Shown: piece after piece, positions 36,341-47,800 of the stretch | How positions within the stretch are numbered: the stretch's first letter is position 1 | Layout of the letters: each line of letters starts with the position of its first letter | From: Cinnamomum chago | Lineage: Eukaryota > Streptophyta > Magnoliopsida > Laurales > Lauraceae | Length of the DNA stretch: 64,000 bases | NCBI GenBank assembly: GCA_038049695.1 | Contig: CP142454.1 | Span: 18,484,501 to 18,548,500, forward strand | Direction of reading: 5' to 3' | Notes under the pieces: generated by a model | Databases searched by the model: none | Seen by the model: the letters and a program-made list of their open reading frames with translations, nothing else | What the model was told of the DNA's origin: nothing | Program-made: the position numbers and the translations under genes

Positions 36341-38972
36341 ATATATATATATATATAATGAAAATCTTTTTATAGTCCACATGGCTGCATCCTTAGTTCT
36401 AGAATATGCCCAAACCCAGCCCTATGCTGACTTTATTTCATCTGTCAGGTGTGGGTCAACTTCATGTGAATGGGTGCCAATAAAAGAGATGAGTTCCATG
36501 ACTCCATCACATCCAGAATCAAATTTCGAATCCCTCTCCAATCCGAGTTCAGTATAGCAATAATAGTAATAACAACAACAACAATAATGATAATAATAAT
36601 AATTCGATTTTAAAAGAAGTAATACACATTCACTCATCAAATTCTAGCCACAAGCTTCAATCCATCCATTTTGCCAATAAACTAAAAGAAAATGGTGCAA
36701 ATTTATTCGGCCCAACCCAACTGTTAATATTTACCAATCAATTCAACTTTCAGCACTACTTGCATGTATATATCTATATTTTCGACAAGAGCAGCAGCAT
36801 CCAAATTTCAAGGATAGAGTGTGTGTTCAAAATCACAACCTCTGATTCGTGTTTTTAATCATTGGTTCTAACCAATTGAATTGTACTGTGGAGGGGTATA
36901 TCTACTATTTTAGTTGTAAGAGTTTTTATTTCCACAATCCCAGCTGTTTGATGTTTACCCTTGCCAAGCAGACATCTTGATCACCTGACATTTCTGCTAT
37001 GGTTGGGATTCGGGACCTGAGAGAAAAAGAAGGATTCCAATGCCTTTGCTACAAAGGGCCTTTGGAAGGTCTCAAAGGAAACACATCCTTCTTTTTAAAG
37101 GTTCAGTCCAAAGATGCTAATGGGCGGCAGCTGTTTTGATAAAGACCCGACTGCATCAGTTTTGTATGGGTGTGCATGTGTGTTAGATTTCAGAAAAAAA
37201 CCAAGAATCTGATCATTCTCTTCTTTTTCACTTGTACTTGCACAACATCAAAGGAAAAGAGATTGGGTCCTGGTTTGTTGGCCCATGTATACTGGTACAC
37301 TTTGGCATGGCCCACCTTCAATGCATGGGTAATGCAAGGAGGGGTCCATTCAAGATGGGCAGTTCAGTCCATATAGACAATGGGATTGGTTGTTCTGTGA
37401 CCCACCAGATTGTGGTGATCAAAAGATTTTGAAACTAGGCCCAAGAACAGTGGGACAACGTGAGTGATCAGTCCATATGGAATATCAAATGCACCATGTG
37501 CACAATGCATAGCAATTCAAAAGACAAGATGGAAAAAGACAAAATTAGAAAAATCTGCTCAGAAGAATAGATGCTGATTAGCTTTAGATTATGAGTGTCA
37601 CTATTCACTAGCCAGGAGGGAATCGGATAAAGATACAAAAAAATAAAGAATAAGCAAAGAAAGATAAATTAGGTTAAGTGGTTCCTAAAGGGTTGAGTTT
37701 GTGTTTTTTGGTAAAATCAAAGCAATGGCTACTTTTTCTTTATTCTCATACATCCAATTTCCCTCATGGGATATCATTGTTTTTGCCTTTTTGATCTAGA
37801 ATTGTGTTGGGTGTATTGTTTGATTCTCATTTCTTTCAAAGGAGAAATCATATTGTATTGATGTCTGTCTCTTTTGAAAGTGGGGTTGGCTCTAATTTAT
37901 GTTTGCATAATTGATATAGGTGATTATATGAAGGCCACTGATCAAGGAAAGAGTTAGAGAATCTTTTGTAAGGTACCCAACTTCACAAACATATTAAACT
38001 AGGGTTTGGTGGCCTCTACTTTACATGCACTTCAGTGAGACTTTTGTCAATTTGACTAAAGCTGGTTCTTGTAGACCTTTACTGTTTCCACGCTTATCAT
38101 TCCCTTGCATTGCCTTCTAATGGCATGCAACTTGGCTTTTTTAGATGCCCAATTTGCAAAACCTCTTTATATGGTGTTATTGAGGCAAATGGGATTCACC
38201 AAGGTTATAACCTAATTGTTGGGCTCTACCATCATGCAATAGGAGGCTGGCCAGCAGATTTTGTGGTTAGGGGTCTTTTTTGTTTAGGAGAATTTGAAAA
38301 CTTTCCGTAAGAGAGAATTCATAATTCTCCAAAATTCTCAAGTCCCTCTAATCAACTAAACATTCAAGATTATTAGATTTAGAAGCATCAAAATTCATGT
38401 CATAAGTGGTTAAAAATGAACATACAAAGTGAATATACAAAAAAAAAAGTTGTCGAATAACCTCTCCTTTAATAGGATCTAAACTTAATGAGAACCCCAA
38501 TGATTAAACCAAGGCAGAATACTACAATAAGGGAAGGGCTTCTTATCTAATGCTTAGGGCCCACCCACATGGGATCTCATGTGGGCCCTATGTTACAAAT
38601 GTTAACGTAAGTGAGAGTTACATCTGAATTGCTACTTTATGTCCTTCATCCCATTGTTCAATTGCTTCACGTCACACATCTTGGGGCTCATTTGACTTTA
38701 AAGTGAGACGTATCTAATTCCCATATGTTCTAAACAAATGAATAGACCCACAAAGAACTCAAAAAGGTTGAAAATGTAATTTGGAATGCATGTTTATACA
38801 ACTACACTATCAACAAAGAATTTTAAGAATAAAAACTTTTACCCAAAAGAAAAAAGAATTTAGACAACCATTGACATGATACTATTGTTAGGAATTCCCT
38901 ACAAATAAAGTTTCAGTAAGAATTTTTTGGAAACCAAAGAAGCCCTTAGGCAAATGAGGAAAAAATGGTCTT

Positions 38973-39110
38973 GCCAACCTTAGCTCAAGTAGTGGGGGAG
39001 TGGGGACACCAAGGTAGAGTGCAGGTTCAAGCATTACTTATTTCATAAAGTTGCCATTAAGATCCTACAGCCATTAGGGCAGGCACCGACTCACTTGTTA
39101 ATAGCCATTA
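38973..39110 (+). repeat. tRNA-derived SINE-like repeat
   Basis: TTAGCTCAAGTAGTGGG resembles a tRNA A box and GGTTCAAGCAT a B box, spaced about 40 nt apart, followed by non-tRNA sequence (CAGCCATTAGGGCAGGCACC). This is the normal order of an RNA polymerase III promoter in plant SINEs. The 3' end is undefined. Confidence 0.45.
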
Positions 39111-39307
39111 GGCCATGGATTTATTTGAAAAGTCGCTAAAGTATAAACATCTTCACTAATATTAAAGTAATGCAAGAGGTAAAGATGGTCCAAGTGGTGA
39201 TGATGATGACGGTTAGCAGGCGCAAGTAGGCACTGCAAAATTTTCATCTAATGGATCATTTTTAGCCATTTGTTTTGGGGTACTTTTGTGCAGCAAGGAG
39301 ATTCCTC

Positions 39308-39663
39308 CATAGTTATTAATTTCGTTTCATTTTAGCCAGAATGGCTGAAATTTTTCGTTTCGGTCAATCTCAGCCAAAATGTGACTTTTCGGCCGAAATG
39401 AAATTTTACTTAATTAATTTTTTTACACATATATATTTTGTATTTTTTATATTTTCACAAAATGTAATTTCAAAAAAATTACTATAATGGATTAAATCTA
39501 TATTTTTTAAATTTTCTATTTTTTTACTTATATATGTATATATATTATGTTATATTTTCCCGAAATGTAATTCCGAAAAGTTTCCCTGAAATTCTGAATG
39601 AGACGAAACTTTTATTTTGCAAGCTAGAGCTAAATGAGGTCCGAAACGATATTAACAACTAAG
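39308..39663. mobile_element. hAT-type MITE with perfect 8-bp target duplication
   Basis: 356 bp. The left end is CATAGTTATTAATTTCGTTTC; the right end, reverse-complemented, is CTTAGTTGTTAATATCGTTTC. GATTCCTC occurs immediately before (39300-39307) and immediately after (39664-39671). The interior is AT-rich with repeated GGCCGAAAT and CCGAAATG motifs. An intact 8-bp duplication suggests a fairly recent insertion. It is non-coding. Confidence 0.75.
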
Positions 39664-39671
39664 GATTCCTC

Positions 39672-40640
39672 TATGAAGTGAAAAATTAAAATAATTTTTA
39701 GTGTAGCTCACTCATCTATTGTCTGGTGCAGCCCATTTTTCTCATCAAAAAGGAAAAATATGAACTAAGTTTCCTTGATATAAATGATTTTGCTTTCCTA
39801 TAGGACGGGTAAAAATATAGAATTTCTCTCTCCTTTACAAAACATAAATTTACAAAGTGTGAAGTCCTCTCATTGTACAAATAAGTCTCCAAAATAGACT
39901 AATTACCGGTAATTGGCCGTGAAAATAAGAAAGAAAAAGAAGACAAAAGCCCCATCTATCACATGTAAACAACTCGAGTTAAGGAATCCTCACTTTTTGC
40001 ATCAAATATCTAGAGCTTAAATGAAAATCACACGATAAAGATTGAAAATGAGGAGATTACTGTCACCTAATAAAAGGTAAATTTTTATACTACAATTTTA
40101 GATGAATTTGGGTTACATTTGGCAATCAAATCCTCAGGCATTTGCTTACTTATTCTTCGTGTTAGTTTTGGGTCCCAATTCTATACCCGATTCTAGCCCA
40201 TGTCACAGGTCATGTACCCATACTCAAACCTCAATTAGAAGCCCAAACTTGAACCAAAATTTGCACTTAGTAAAAGTAAACTCTTAGAACCAAATCCATA
40301 CCTAAATAATTCAATACATTTCAAGGTTGAGTTGAGCCAATTTGGGTCAGACCCGAACTCAAAGAAGTTCCAAATTATTAGACCCATACCCAATCCTTCT
40401 TTTCCATGATTACAGGTTAGTTCCCCTTACTCATAACATCTGAACCGTTAATCCAATTAACTCTTTGCATCTACAAAGAAGATGGTTATCACAACTGGGC
40501 CACCCCAGATGGACGGCTGTGATGTTGAGTAGAGAACGAGTGTCCAAGGAATCACCTTTCTATATAGAGACCGAAAATTTTCTCCAACGTATCTCTCTTT
40601 CTTCACCGAAATTGTCTCTTAACGCATCTATGTGTAGCTG
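39672..40640. other. Upstream flank of the AdoMet decarboxylase gene
   Basis: AT-rich up to about 40130, then a stretch of short GGGTC/GACCC-like motifs (40170-40400) of transposon-like composition. CTATATAG at 40560 is a second, weaker TATA-like site. No coding frame is recognised. Confidence 0.35.
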
Positions 40641-40649
40641 GCTTTTGCT

Positions 40650-40657
40650 TATAAATA
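40650..40657 (+). promoter_or_regulatory. TATA box of the AdoMet decarboxylase gene
   Basis: TATAAATA followed by CT-rich leader sequence starting about 30 nt downstream. The presumed first leader exon runs from about 40685 to 40867 and ends in the strong donor GTAAGT at 40868. Position and context fit; transcription start was not observed. Confidence 0.55.
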
Positions 40658-40867
40658 GCAACCGTCTTCTCCTCTTCTTTCTCTCAATCACAGCTTCATC
40701 TATTTCAGCCCTTCTCTGCCCAGCTCTCCTATTTGCTTCCTCCATCTTTCTCTCAATCCCTGGGTGTTGCTTTGCATTGAAGGAGTGGTGTTTTTAGTAT
40801 TGGAAGAAGGCATTTTGTTGGGGTCTTTGTATTTATCTTGCTGTCATCGACTCTCTTGTTTTTTGAC

Positions 40868-42791
40868 GTAAGTTTTTTTTTTCTTTGGTTTGTTCCTTTT
40901 AGATGTTGTGTGGAGATGGTGTTATCTGTTGAGAGGATTTGTGGTGTGTTCTTTTGTTAAAACTTGAACACCCATGTTTTGTTTTTTGTTTTTCTTTTCT
41001 TTTCTCTTTTTGGATTTTGATTAGGATTGAATGTTGTTGGTATTAGTCTTTGTTGCATGTTTTCCTTTTGTGTGTGGATTTTGATTGGGGTTTCTTTCTT
41101 CTGCTTGAATCTGCTAGATCCATATTCTGAATTCTCTGTTTTTTTGTTTTTTTGTGTTGTATAGAGATGGTTTTCTTTGGCATGATGATTTGGGTTTTGT
41201 TATTTTGTAGCAATCTTTTATGCCCATGTTTTTTAATCTTCTTTAATTTTTTTAAAAATAATTTTCGTATGCTCTCTCTATACCAACTGGGAGTTGGTGG
41301 AGTGGATACCACCCGGGGGATTAGTCCTTGACCCAAGGATACCCACCTCATAAGAAAAATCTGGCATTCTATTTTATATATTAATTTATTTGTTTATTTT
41401 TGTGGTATAGAGAATGTTTTCTTTGATGTGAGCTTTTGGATGTGGCTATTTGTTGAAAATCTGAATATCCATGTTTTGTTATAATTTTTTATAGTTAGGG
41501 TGACCACCTGTATGAGAATAATCCTGTAAAATGTTCAAATATTTGTTTTACATGCCTTTTTTGAATTTGATTTGATTGTATTTCTTCTCTTTGCATCTGA
41601 AAAATCCATATGTGATTTCCACTTTATTTGAGGTTTTTGTGTTTTTTAACTCTGTTTTTATCCACATGTTTTTTTTTTAATATCTTTTCTCTTTTAAATC
41701 TTGTCTATTTTCTTTGTTGGGGTATGTTCTCTGTATATTTAAATGAATCTTGTGTTTTTACCAATAAAGAAACAATGTGGATTTTTAAAAATACCTAAAT
41801 TGAAGAAATAAAATGAATTTTCTCAAAAATGGCTATCTTCATATGGAAAATGAATGAGGGTTAGGTGGGAAAATGATTACCCCGTCACCACCCTAGTAAT
41901 TGAAATCCTAAGAAAATGGGGTTTGCATATACATCGCAACCATATATCCTTCACCCTCTCTTCCAATAATCCTTTGGAGGAGTTCATTTGATCATAAATT
42001 CCTATGTAATATCGAAGAAGTGTTTTCTTATCAAAGTGACTAAAATTAAATAAATAAAGGTGAAGAACCACAAATGGCAGAGAATTACTCTCCTCTTTGA
42101 TACCCTAGTAAGTCAAATCCTAAAAAAGTCAATGTCTCATTTGCAGCTCCACCTTTTTCCATGAATTACTAGGAACTCAATTCATACTTAGAATGATGAC
42201 TAATTTCTACATAGATTTTTTCCCAACTCTCGTATGATCTTCTGGTCGCTAGAAATCTCTCTCCAAACCAATCCTCTTTCCTTTTTTTTCTTTGGTTCTT
42301 AGAATTCAATCCTTCCGAATGGGATACAAAAATCCCTGTTCTTCCTGTCTCTTTTCCTCAATCAAAGTAATACTTGGCAAATAGAATAGCAAGTACAAAA
42401 TTAAGTAACTAGTAGAGATTATATGATTTAATCAAAAATTTATTTGTTTGAGTTCTTGATTGTCATAGCTCTATAATTCAGATTTGTTTTGTTCATTTTT
42501 TTATTTTTTTTGGAAAACGTTTTGTTCATAGATGAGAATATGTAGCTGAAACAATTAAATCTGTGGTATGGTTGGATCAAATAAGCCATCGTGGAATGAA
42601 TATTCTGATGCTTGTGAACCATTGGGTGTGGTCTTATTCAATATTATCAGTTACTTCTTTTATCCACAAATGAGTGAAGGCATTGGGCAGAAAAGTAATG
42701 ATATCTCCCATTATATGACGGCTGTTTGTTCACTTGTTTTAAGAGATGCATATGAGCTAATACTCAGGTTTTCTTCTGCATGTTTGACCAG
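40868..42791 (+). other. Leader intron of the AdoMet decarboxylase gene
   Basis: Donor GAC/GTAAGT at 40868; proposed acceptor CATGTTTGACCAG at 42791, just nine bases before the tiny uORF. Plant AdoMet decarboxylase genes commonly have leader introns. It contains a repeat-like segment near 41280-41345 (ACTGGGAGTTGGTGGAGTGG). A frame at 42568-42819 inside is judged fortuitous. Confidence 0.6.
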
Positions 42792-42800
42792 GACATTTGA

Positions 42801-42809
42801 ATGTTTTAA
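42801..42809 (+). CDS. Tiny uORF of AdoMet decarboxylase (ATG TTT TAA)
   Basis: A two-codon ORF whose stop codon shares its last A with the start of the next uORF (TAATG). This one-base overlap is the conserved plant arrangement. In family studies the tiny uORF lets ribosomes bypass the inhibitory small uORF when polyamines are low. The arrangement is seen directly; the function is inferred from the family. Confidence 0.85.
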   Translation: MF

Positions 42810-43046
42810 TGGAGTCTAAAGGTGGCAAGAAGAAATCCAGTAGTAGTTCCTTACAATACGAAGCTCCCCTTGGATACAGCATTGAAGACGTTCGACCGCA
42901 CGGTGGAGTAGAGAAGTTCCAATCTGCTGCTTACTCCAACGTAAGCAAAGCAAAGAAAAGGTTTCATTTCTCTCTGCCAGTTTTGAGTTTTTTTGGTCTT
43001 TAACCCTCTTCTTTTTTATATGCAGTGTGCAAGGAAGCCATCCTGA
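42809..43046 (+). CDS. Conserved small uORF of AdoMet decarboxylase (50 residues, two exons)
   Basis: Exon 42809-42940 and exon 43026-43046 are joined across an 85-bp intron (GTAAGC..TATGCAG). The peptide begins MESKGGKKKSS, has the family core YEAPLGYSIEDVRPHGG and ends YSNCARKPS. It is the sequence-conserved peptide uORF of plant AdoMet decarboxylases. In known cases it stalls ribosomes in high polyamine and represses the main ORF. Splicing is required for the family-typical C-terminus; unspliced RNA would read into the intron and end differently. A further six-codon ORF (43056-43076) follows before the main start. Confidence 0.9.
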
Positions 43047-43222
43047 TTTCCAGCAGATGCCTTTTCCAGTAGAGTAGGATTTTATCATTTTAATTCTCGA
43101 TTTTAGTTCCTATAGTAACTGAAATTCTCTGGCTAGCTGCTCCTCAATAACCCAAAGGTTCACTCTGTGTTTCACTCTGTTTTTTGCATTAGTCTTCTTT
43201 TAATCTCACAATTGCTGCCGAG

Positions 43223-44413
43223 ATGGCAATCAGGTTTTCTGAAACAAAGAGCCCACATCCACCACCTTTGTCCTCGCCCATTGGGTTTGAAGGCTATGAA
43301 AAACGCCTCGAGATCTCCTTCTCTGATGCACCCGTCTTTGTTGATTCACAAGGGAGAGGCCTTCGTGCACTTTCCCGAGCTCAGCTTGATTTGATCCTTT
43401 CTGCTGCACGCTGTGAAATTGTCGCCCAGCTCACGAATGATGAATTTGATTCATATGTCTTGTCTGAATCAAGTCTCTTTGTATACCCTTTAAAGATAAT
43501 TCTCAAAACATGTGGCACCACCAAGCTACTCCAATCGATCCCAGTGATTCTTGACCTTGCTTCAATGCTTTCACTCAATGTCTCTGCTGTCAAGTACTCG
43601 CGGGGGAGCTTCATCTTCCCAAATGCGCAGCCCGCACCTCACCGTAGTTTCTCAGAGGAAGTTGCAGTGCTAAATGGATACTTCAATGGGTTAGCTTCAG
43701 GTGGGAAGGCCTTTGTAATTGGCGATCCGCTGGTCCCCAGTCGGAGATGGCATGTATACACTGCAGCTGAGAAGCCACAGCCCAATTCGGTTACACTCGA
43801 AATGTGCATGACTGGGCTTGACAGGGAGCGAGCATCTATATTCTACAAGGATTCTGATATGGAAATGAAAATGACCAAGAGGGCAGGCATTCCTGATATA
43901 CTGCCGGGGTTCGAGATATGTGATTTTGAGTTTGAACCATGCGGGTACTCAATGAATGCTATCGAGGGCGATGCACTATCGACGATACATGTCACCCCAG
44001 AGGATGGTTTCAGCTATGCTAGCTATGAGGCAATGGGGCTTGATCCCCTATCAGTGGACTTCAAGGCCTTGGTGGAGCGTGTTCTGCGCTGTTTTGGGCC
44101 ATCAGAATTCTCTGTTGCAGTCACCTGCTTCGGGCCAGCCGGCAAGTGGGGCAAGTCCCTTGATGTCAATGGCTACAACTGTTATGAAGTCGGGGAGCAG
44201 TTGCTTCCCTGTGGTGGTGTTCTATTCTTCCTGTGCTTCTCTAAGAAGGGTGGTGTTGAAATGGCTACATCTCCTAGGTCAATATTGCAGTCATGTTGGG
44301 AGGAGGTGGTTAGATGGGGGACTGTGGATGCAAAGGAAGATGCTGAGGTGGGAGGTTGTAATACTCGTGATGTGGAAGGTGGCTCTGGTGACAATGTGGT
44401 GTTGGTTTTCTAA
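43223..44413 (+). CDS. SAMDC: S-adenosylmethionine decarboxylase proenzyme
   Basis: An intronless 396-residue cytosolic enzyme. It decarboxylates S-adenosylmethionine to give the aminopropyl donor for spermidine and spermine. The proenzyme cleaves itself to make a pyruvoyl cofactor. Seen here: the cleavage site [10 protein letters not shown] with the Glu82-Ser83 bond; the conserved KTCGTT with Cys97; [16 protein letters not shown], a hallmark of plant enzymes and part of the active-site strand; and [10 protein letters not shown] near the end. The length is slightly above the usual 355-380 because of an acidic Asp/Gly-rich tail. The start [14 protein letters not shown] lies about 180 nt after the uORF stop. 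Translation is likely polyamine-controlled through the two uORFs. Confidence 0.96.
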   Translation: MAIRFSETKSPHPPPLSSPIGFEGYEKRLEISFSDAPVFVDSQGRGLRALSRAQLDLILSAARCEIVAQLTNDEFDSYVLSESSLFVYPLKIILKTCGTTKLLQSIPVILDLASMLSLNVSAVKYSRGSFIFPNAQPAPHRSFSEEVAVLNGYFNGLASGGKAFVIGDPLVPSRRWHVYTAAEKPQPNSVTLEMCMTGLDRERASIFYKDSDMEMKMTKRAGIPDILPGFEICDFEFEPCGYSMNAIEGDALSTIHVTPEDGFSYASYEAMGLDPLSVDFKALVERVLRCFGPSEFSVAVTCFGPAGKWGKSLDVNGYNCYEVGEQLLPCGGVLFFLCFSKKGGVEMATSPRSILQSCWEEVVRWGTVDAKEDAEVGGCNTRDVEGGSGDNVVLVF

Positions 44414-44826
44414 AAACCAACATGTGGAAGGTGCATGAAATAGCCATACTGCATATGCGTGCTGTCTTTGGATTAGTGAGGCAGCCAGACAGGTTTCTCA
44501 TGTCTCTCATGCTTGGTCTTGATATCTATATTTGATTTGTGTTTTGACATCTATCCGTCTTTTTTTCATTGCTTTTAGTTTTGATATCTCTACCATCTAT
44601 TTGGTTTTGATATCCATCTCAATCTGTTTGGGACTGTTAGAGGAATAAAAGGGAGTTCACTCCCTGGTTAGGATGTTGTTGAGCCTTATCTAAGGCCAGT
44701 GTGCTACTGCTTTTGTTTGGGATGGTTTCAGCCAATGTCCTCAACTATTTATGCTATTGGAGAATCTCTAGATCTGTCACTGTGCTTTGGTTTTGTGTCT
44801 GGATTTCATAGTGATATATAACTTCG

Positions 44827-44832
44827 AATAAA
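44827..44832 (+). terminator. Candidate polyadenylation signal of AdoMet decarboxylase
   Basis: AATAAA about 414 nt after the stop codon; an earlier AATAAA lies near 44644. Both distances are plausible for a plant 3' UTR. The actual cleavage site is not visible. Confidence 0.3.
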
Positions 44833-44899
44833 TTTGAATGATTTTTATGTCTGCTGGGATTGTTAATTTATTGTTCATGAATAAATTATCTTATACAAT

Positions 44900-47800
44900 A
44901 TCATGCCTATCCGTTGATTGACTTTTTGACCTGTGTGGGCTTAATAGCTTTGTTGTATGGATCAGAATTGGGTCATGTCCCCTATCAAATGGGGGCTCCG
45001 GTTTGAAGCTGTAAAGGTGAAGACACAAAGGGGCTATCAAATCAAATGGGTCTTTCCTTAGAAAGAAATGATTACCAACTACCAATCCAATCCAAGGTAA
45101 ATCAAATCTTAGAAAAGTGAGGGTCTAGAAAAGTGAGGGTCTGGTATAGAACTCCATCTTTTATATCCTTCACTTATAAGCTCTTTGGTTAGTACTTAGT
45201 ACACCTTAGTTGGATGGACCTCACTTTGCTGTGAATTCCTAGCATTTTAATATGAAGTGGAACAATGGGCCCTTCTTATATATGAATGAAAGGAGGCTAA
45301 AACTGAAAGTGAGGAGCTGAAAAATCCAAAATGGGACATGAAATGATAATTCCCTTAAAACAAATAGGCAAAGGTCCTGAAGTCAAACATTGCAAGTAAA
45401 GCTTGGATGAGTGAAATGTGAAAAATAATCCCACTACTAGTTTTGAAACAAACTTGAACTATATTTCCTTGAGAGAAAAAGGAAGTTTGAACTTCAAATT
45501 CTAATATAAGGATCATATTATTTGTGAGAGCATTGAAAATAGAGATGAGTGAGTGAAATACCAAATAGATTCCCTTAAACGAAATTGCTCCTGAAGAAGC
45601 GGAGAGGTCTTATGGTCTAACACTTACCTTCGTTGGCCACCTTTCATAATTTTATCCAATACATGTAGATAGAAAGGTTTGCATGTACTCCTAGGGCTTA
45701 ATTTTCAATTGTCCAAAATCGAGTGTCTTTCAGGCTCAAGGCTAAATGCTCCTTGTTGGACAGGTCGGGAGATACCCTAGATTATAAATAAAAAAAATTT
45801 TGAACTAATGATTTAAAAAAAAAGCTTGAATTTCAAATTCTAACCTTGAAATGATGTGATTTATTACATTATGTCGGCATTAGTGATTTGAATTTTGATA
45901 TTTTAATCTTTTTTTTTAATTTATTGATGAGATGAAAAAAATTATGATAAACAAAAGTGATGTATTTGTTACACATCTGAAATATATTGGATTTTGATAT
46001 TTCTTCTTTTATTTGATCCATCCAATGGTGTATACCACTCGGTCTAGCTCAAAGTTAGGCCACATGTTTGATCGGGATGATTAAATTTAGTGTTGAGTTT
46101 ATGTGGCCTACCAGTGATCAAGTTATAGTTATCATTATCGACCCTCATGTATAACAAGCAGCGCAAATTTGATATTCATCCAATTGTTACTCACTAGGTT
46201 GGGCATGCCAAAAGAAATTGAACAAGGAGATCACATTCAATTTTTTAATTCTTTTATTGATTGATTACAAGTAACGTGCACCTTAATCCGTAAGAAATAC
46301 ATCTTTTTTTCTTTTTTTTTTATATCGGAGGGTGTCCCAATCTTTTAGGCCAGACTAACCCCTTTAGGCATAAGGGGAGTTGGGTAAATCCCCTGTGACT
46401 CTAATATGGTAGCATAGTTTCGCGCCCTCAACCTCTTGGAGCAAACTGTGGTCCTAGATATGATTTTGAGATATGGAAAAAAGACATCTCTAAAAAATAA
46501 TTTTGCGATACGATTTTTCTCCATCAATGTAGTACTCAGTATTAAAGAGGTTGGTTTTTTTGCACATACCTAGCACTTATCACAATCTTTTAATCTCCCA
46601 TGCCCTTTGTAGTTGGTAGTCATCCAAATGGGGCCATATAAAAGGGGACATATAAAAGTCATCTCATTCGGAGCATTTCCATATATACAACGGTTTTAAA
46701 GTAGGGTTAACTAAACAACAATGAAAAGAAATGAAAGAACCACAAAATAACAAGAATGGAAAATAACACACCCCATCTTCACAATCACATCAAAACAAAA
46801 TAAAAAAAATTTAAAGTACTAGGAAAAACTAACTGCAAGTATGCATTTAGTAGCTAAGCATATGCTTAAAAGAGATTGAGCCGTCCCGCCAATATCACCA
46901 CATTCATTGGCTGAAACCACCTTTACCAAATGGCTAACAAGAAATAAAACAAGTACATGAAGATGACATGCACTAAGTCATGGTATATTGGCATTCCACC
47001 ACCACCCCACTTGTCAAAGAAGGATCGAAAGGAAAATCCCATCATGTGAGAGAGTTCCATAGAGGTCCATGTACTCGAAGCCATATTCCCCCCTACAATC
47101 ACATAGGAAAGATGGACAAAGAGTTAACAATCAGGGAAAGTGATAGTATCTATAAAGTGAAATTACCAAATAGAATGGAAGATGTTGGGGAATGCATCTT
47201 AATGAGGCCTGCCTATTGAAAATCTAAAAAATAAAGTCTGCCCTTCATAAATATTTTTTGATTTTGTACTAATGTAAGTTGGTCCCACTATAAAATTGAT
47301 CATATGATTAATAAATCTTATACATTTATTACTCAAGTGCATGAAAGGGCATCCCCCACAATGGAGGGCTGATAATTTTCTTTACTCGTGTAATTTTGGC
47401 CAAGTATTTGGCTCAAGATAGATGAATGGAGAGAAAAATTCATGTAGTCGGATTTAGGCTTTGATGGTGATGACGATGACGATGACGATGATGAGGTAAT
47501 TTTGGCCAATACAGAAAATCCAGTATAGTAGATTTTGCGTATCCAATTATGAGGACAGTACTCAGAAGACGTGTGCTGACAAGTAGAACTTGTGTTCTAC
47601 GTTTTCCCACTTTCACAGAAAAAGCCATTTACATGAGAAAGGAAGTTTCCATATCAAGTTTTACCACACACAGGAGAAAGGACAGAGTTTCTCCCCTATT
47701 TGAGATTTTGAGTCTTCCGTGCTATACATTTATCTTCTTCTCTGTCTAGCAACTGATAGCAAAAATTAAGGGGAAGCCAAAAAAAAAAAAAAAACCTTTT

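Larger units (their letters stand above)
34700..39300. other. Intergenic repeat-rich stretch, no protein gene
   Basis: It contains (TA)n runs (about 35985-36010 and 36339-36357), a TAA/TAG-like microsatellite near 36545-36605 whose minus-strand frame gives a Tyr/Cys-rich artefact, and hAT-like compositional relics near 34680-34980. A near-palindrome at 38555-38590 reads TAGGGCCCAC..ACATG and CATGTGGGCCCTA. TGTCACGCCCC near 35514 resembles a Ty3-type LTR start, without confirmation. Confidence 0.4.

Noticed and set aside
36422-36640. Tyr/Cys-rich 72-codon minus-strand frame
   Set aside because: It is a translation of a TAA/TAG-like microsatellite.
42568-42819. 83-codon frame before the uORFs
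   Set aside because: It lies in the leader intron, runs across the acceptor and overlaps the conserved uORFs in another frame.
43956-44438. 160-codon frame overlapping the AdoMet decarboxylase 3' half
   Set aside because: It is a shadow frame of a highly conserved coding region.
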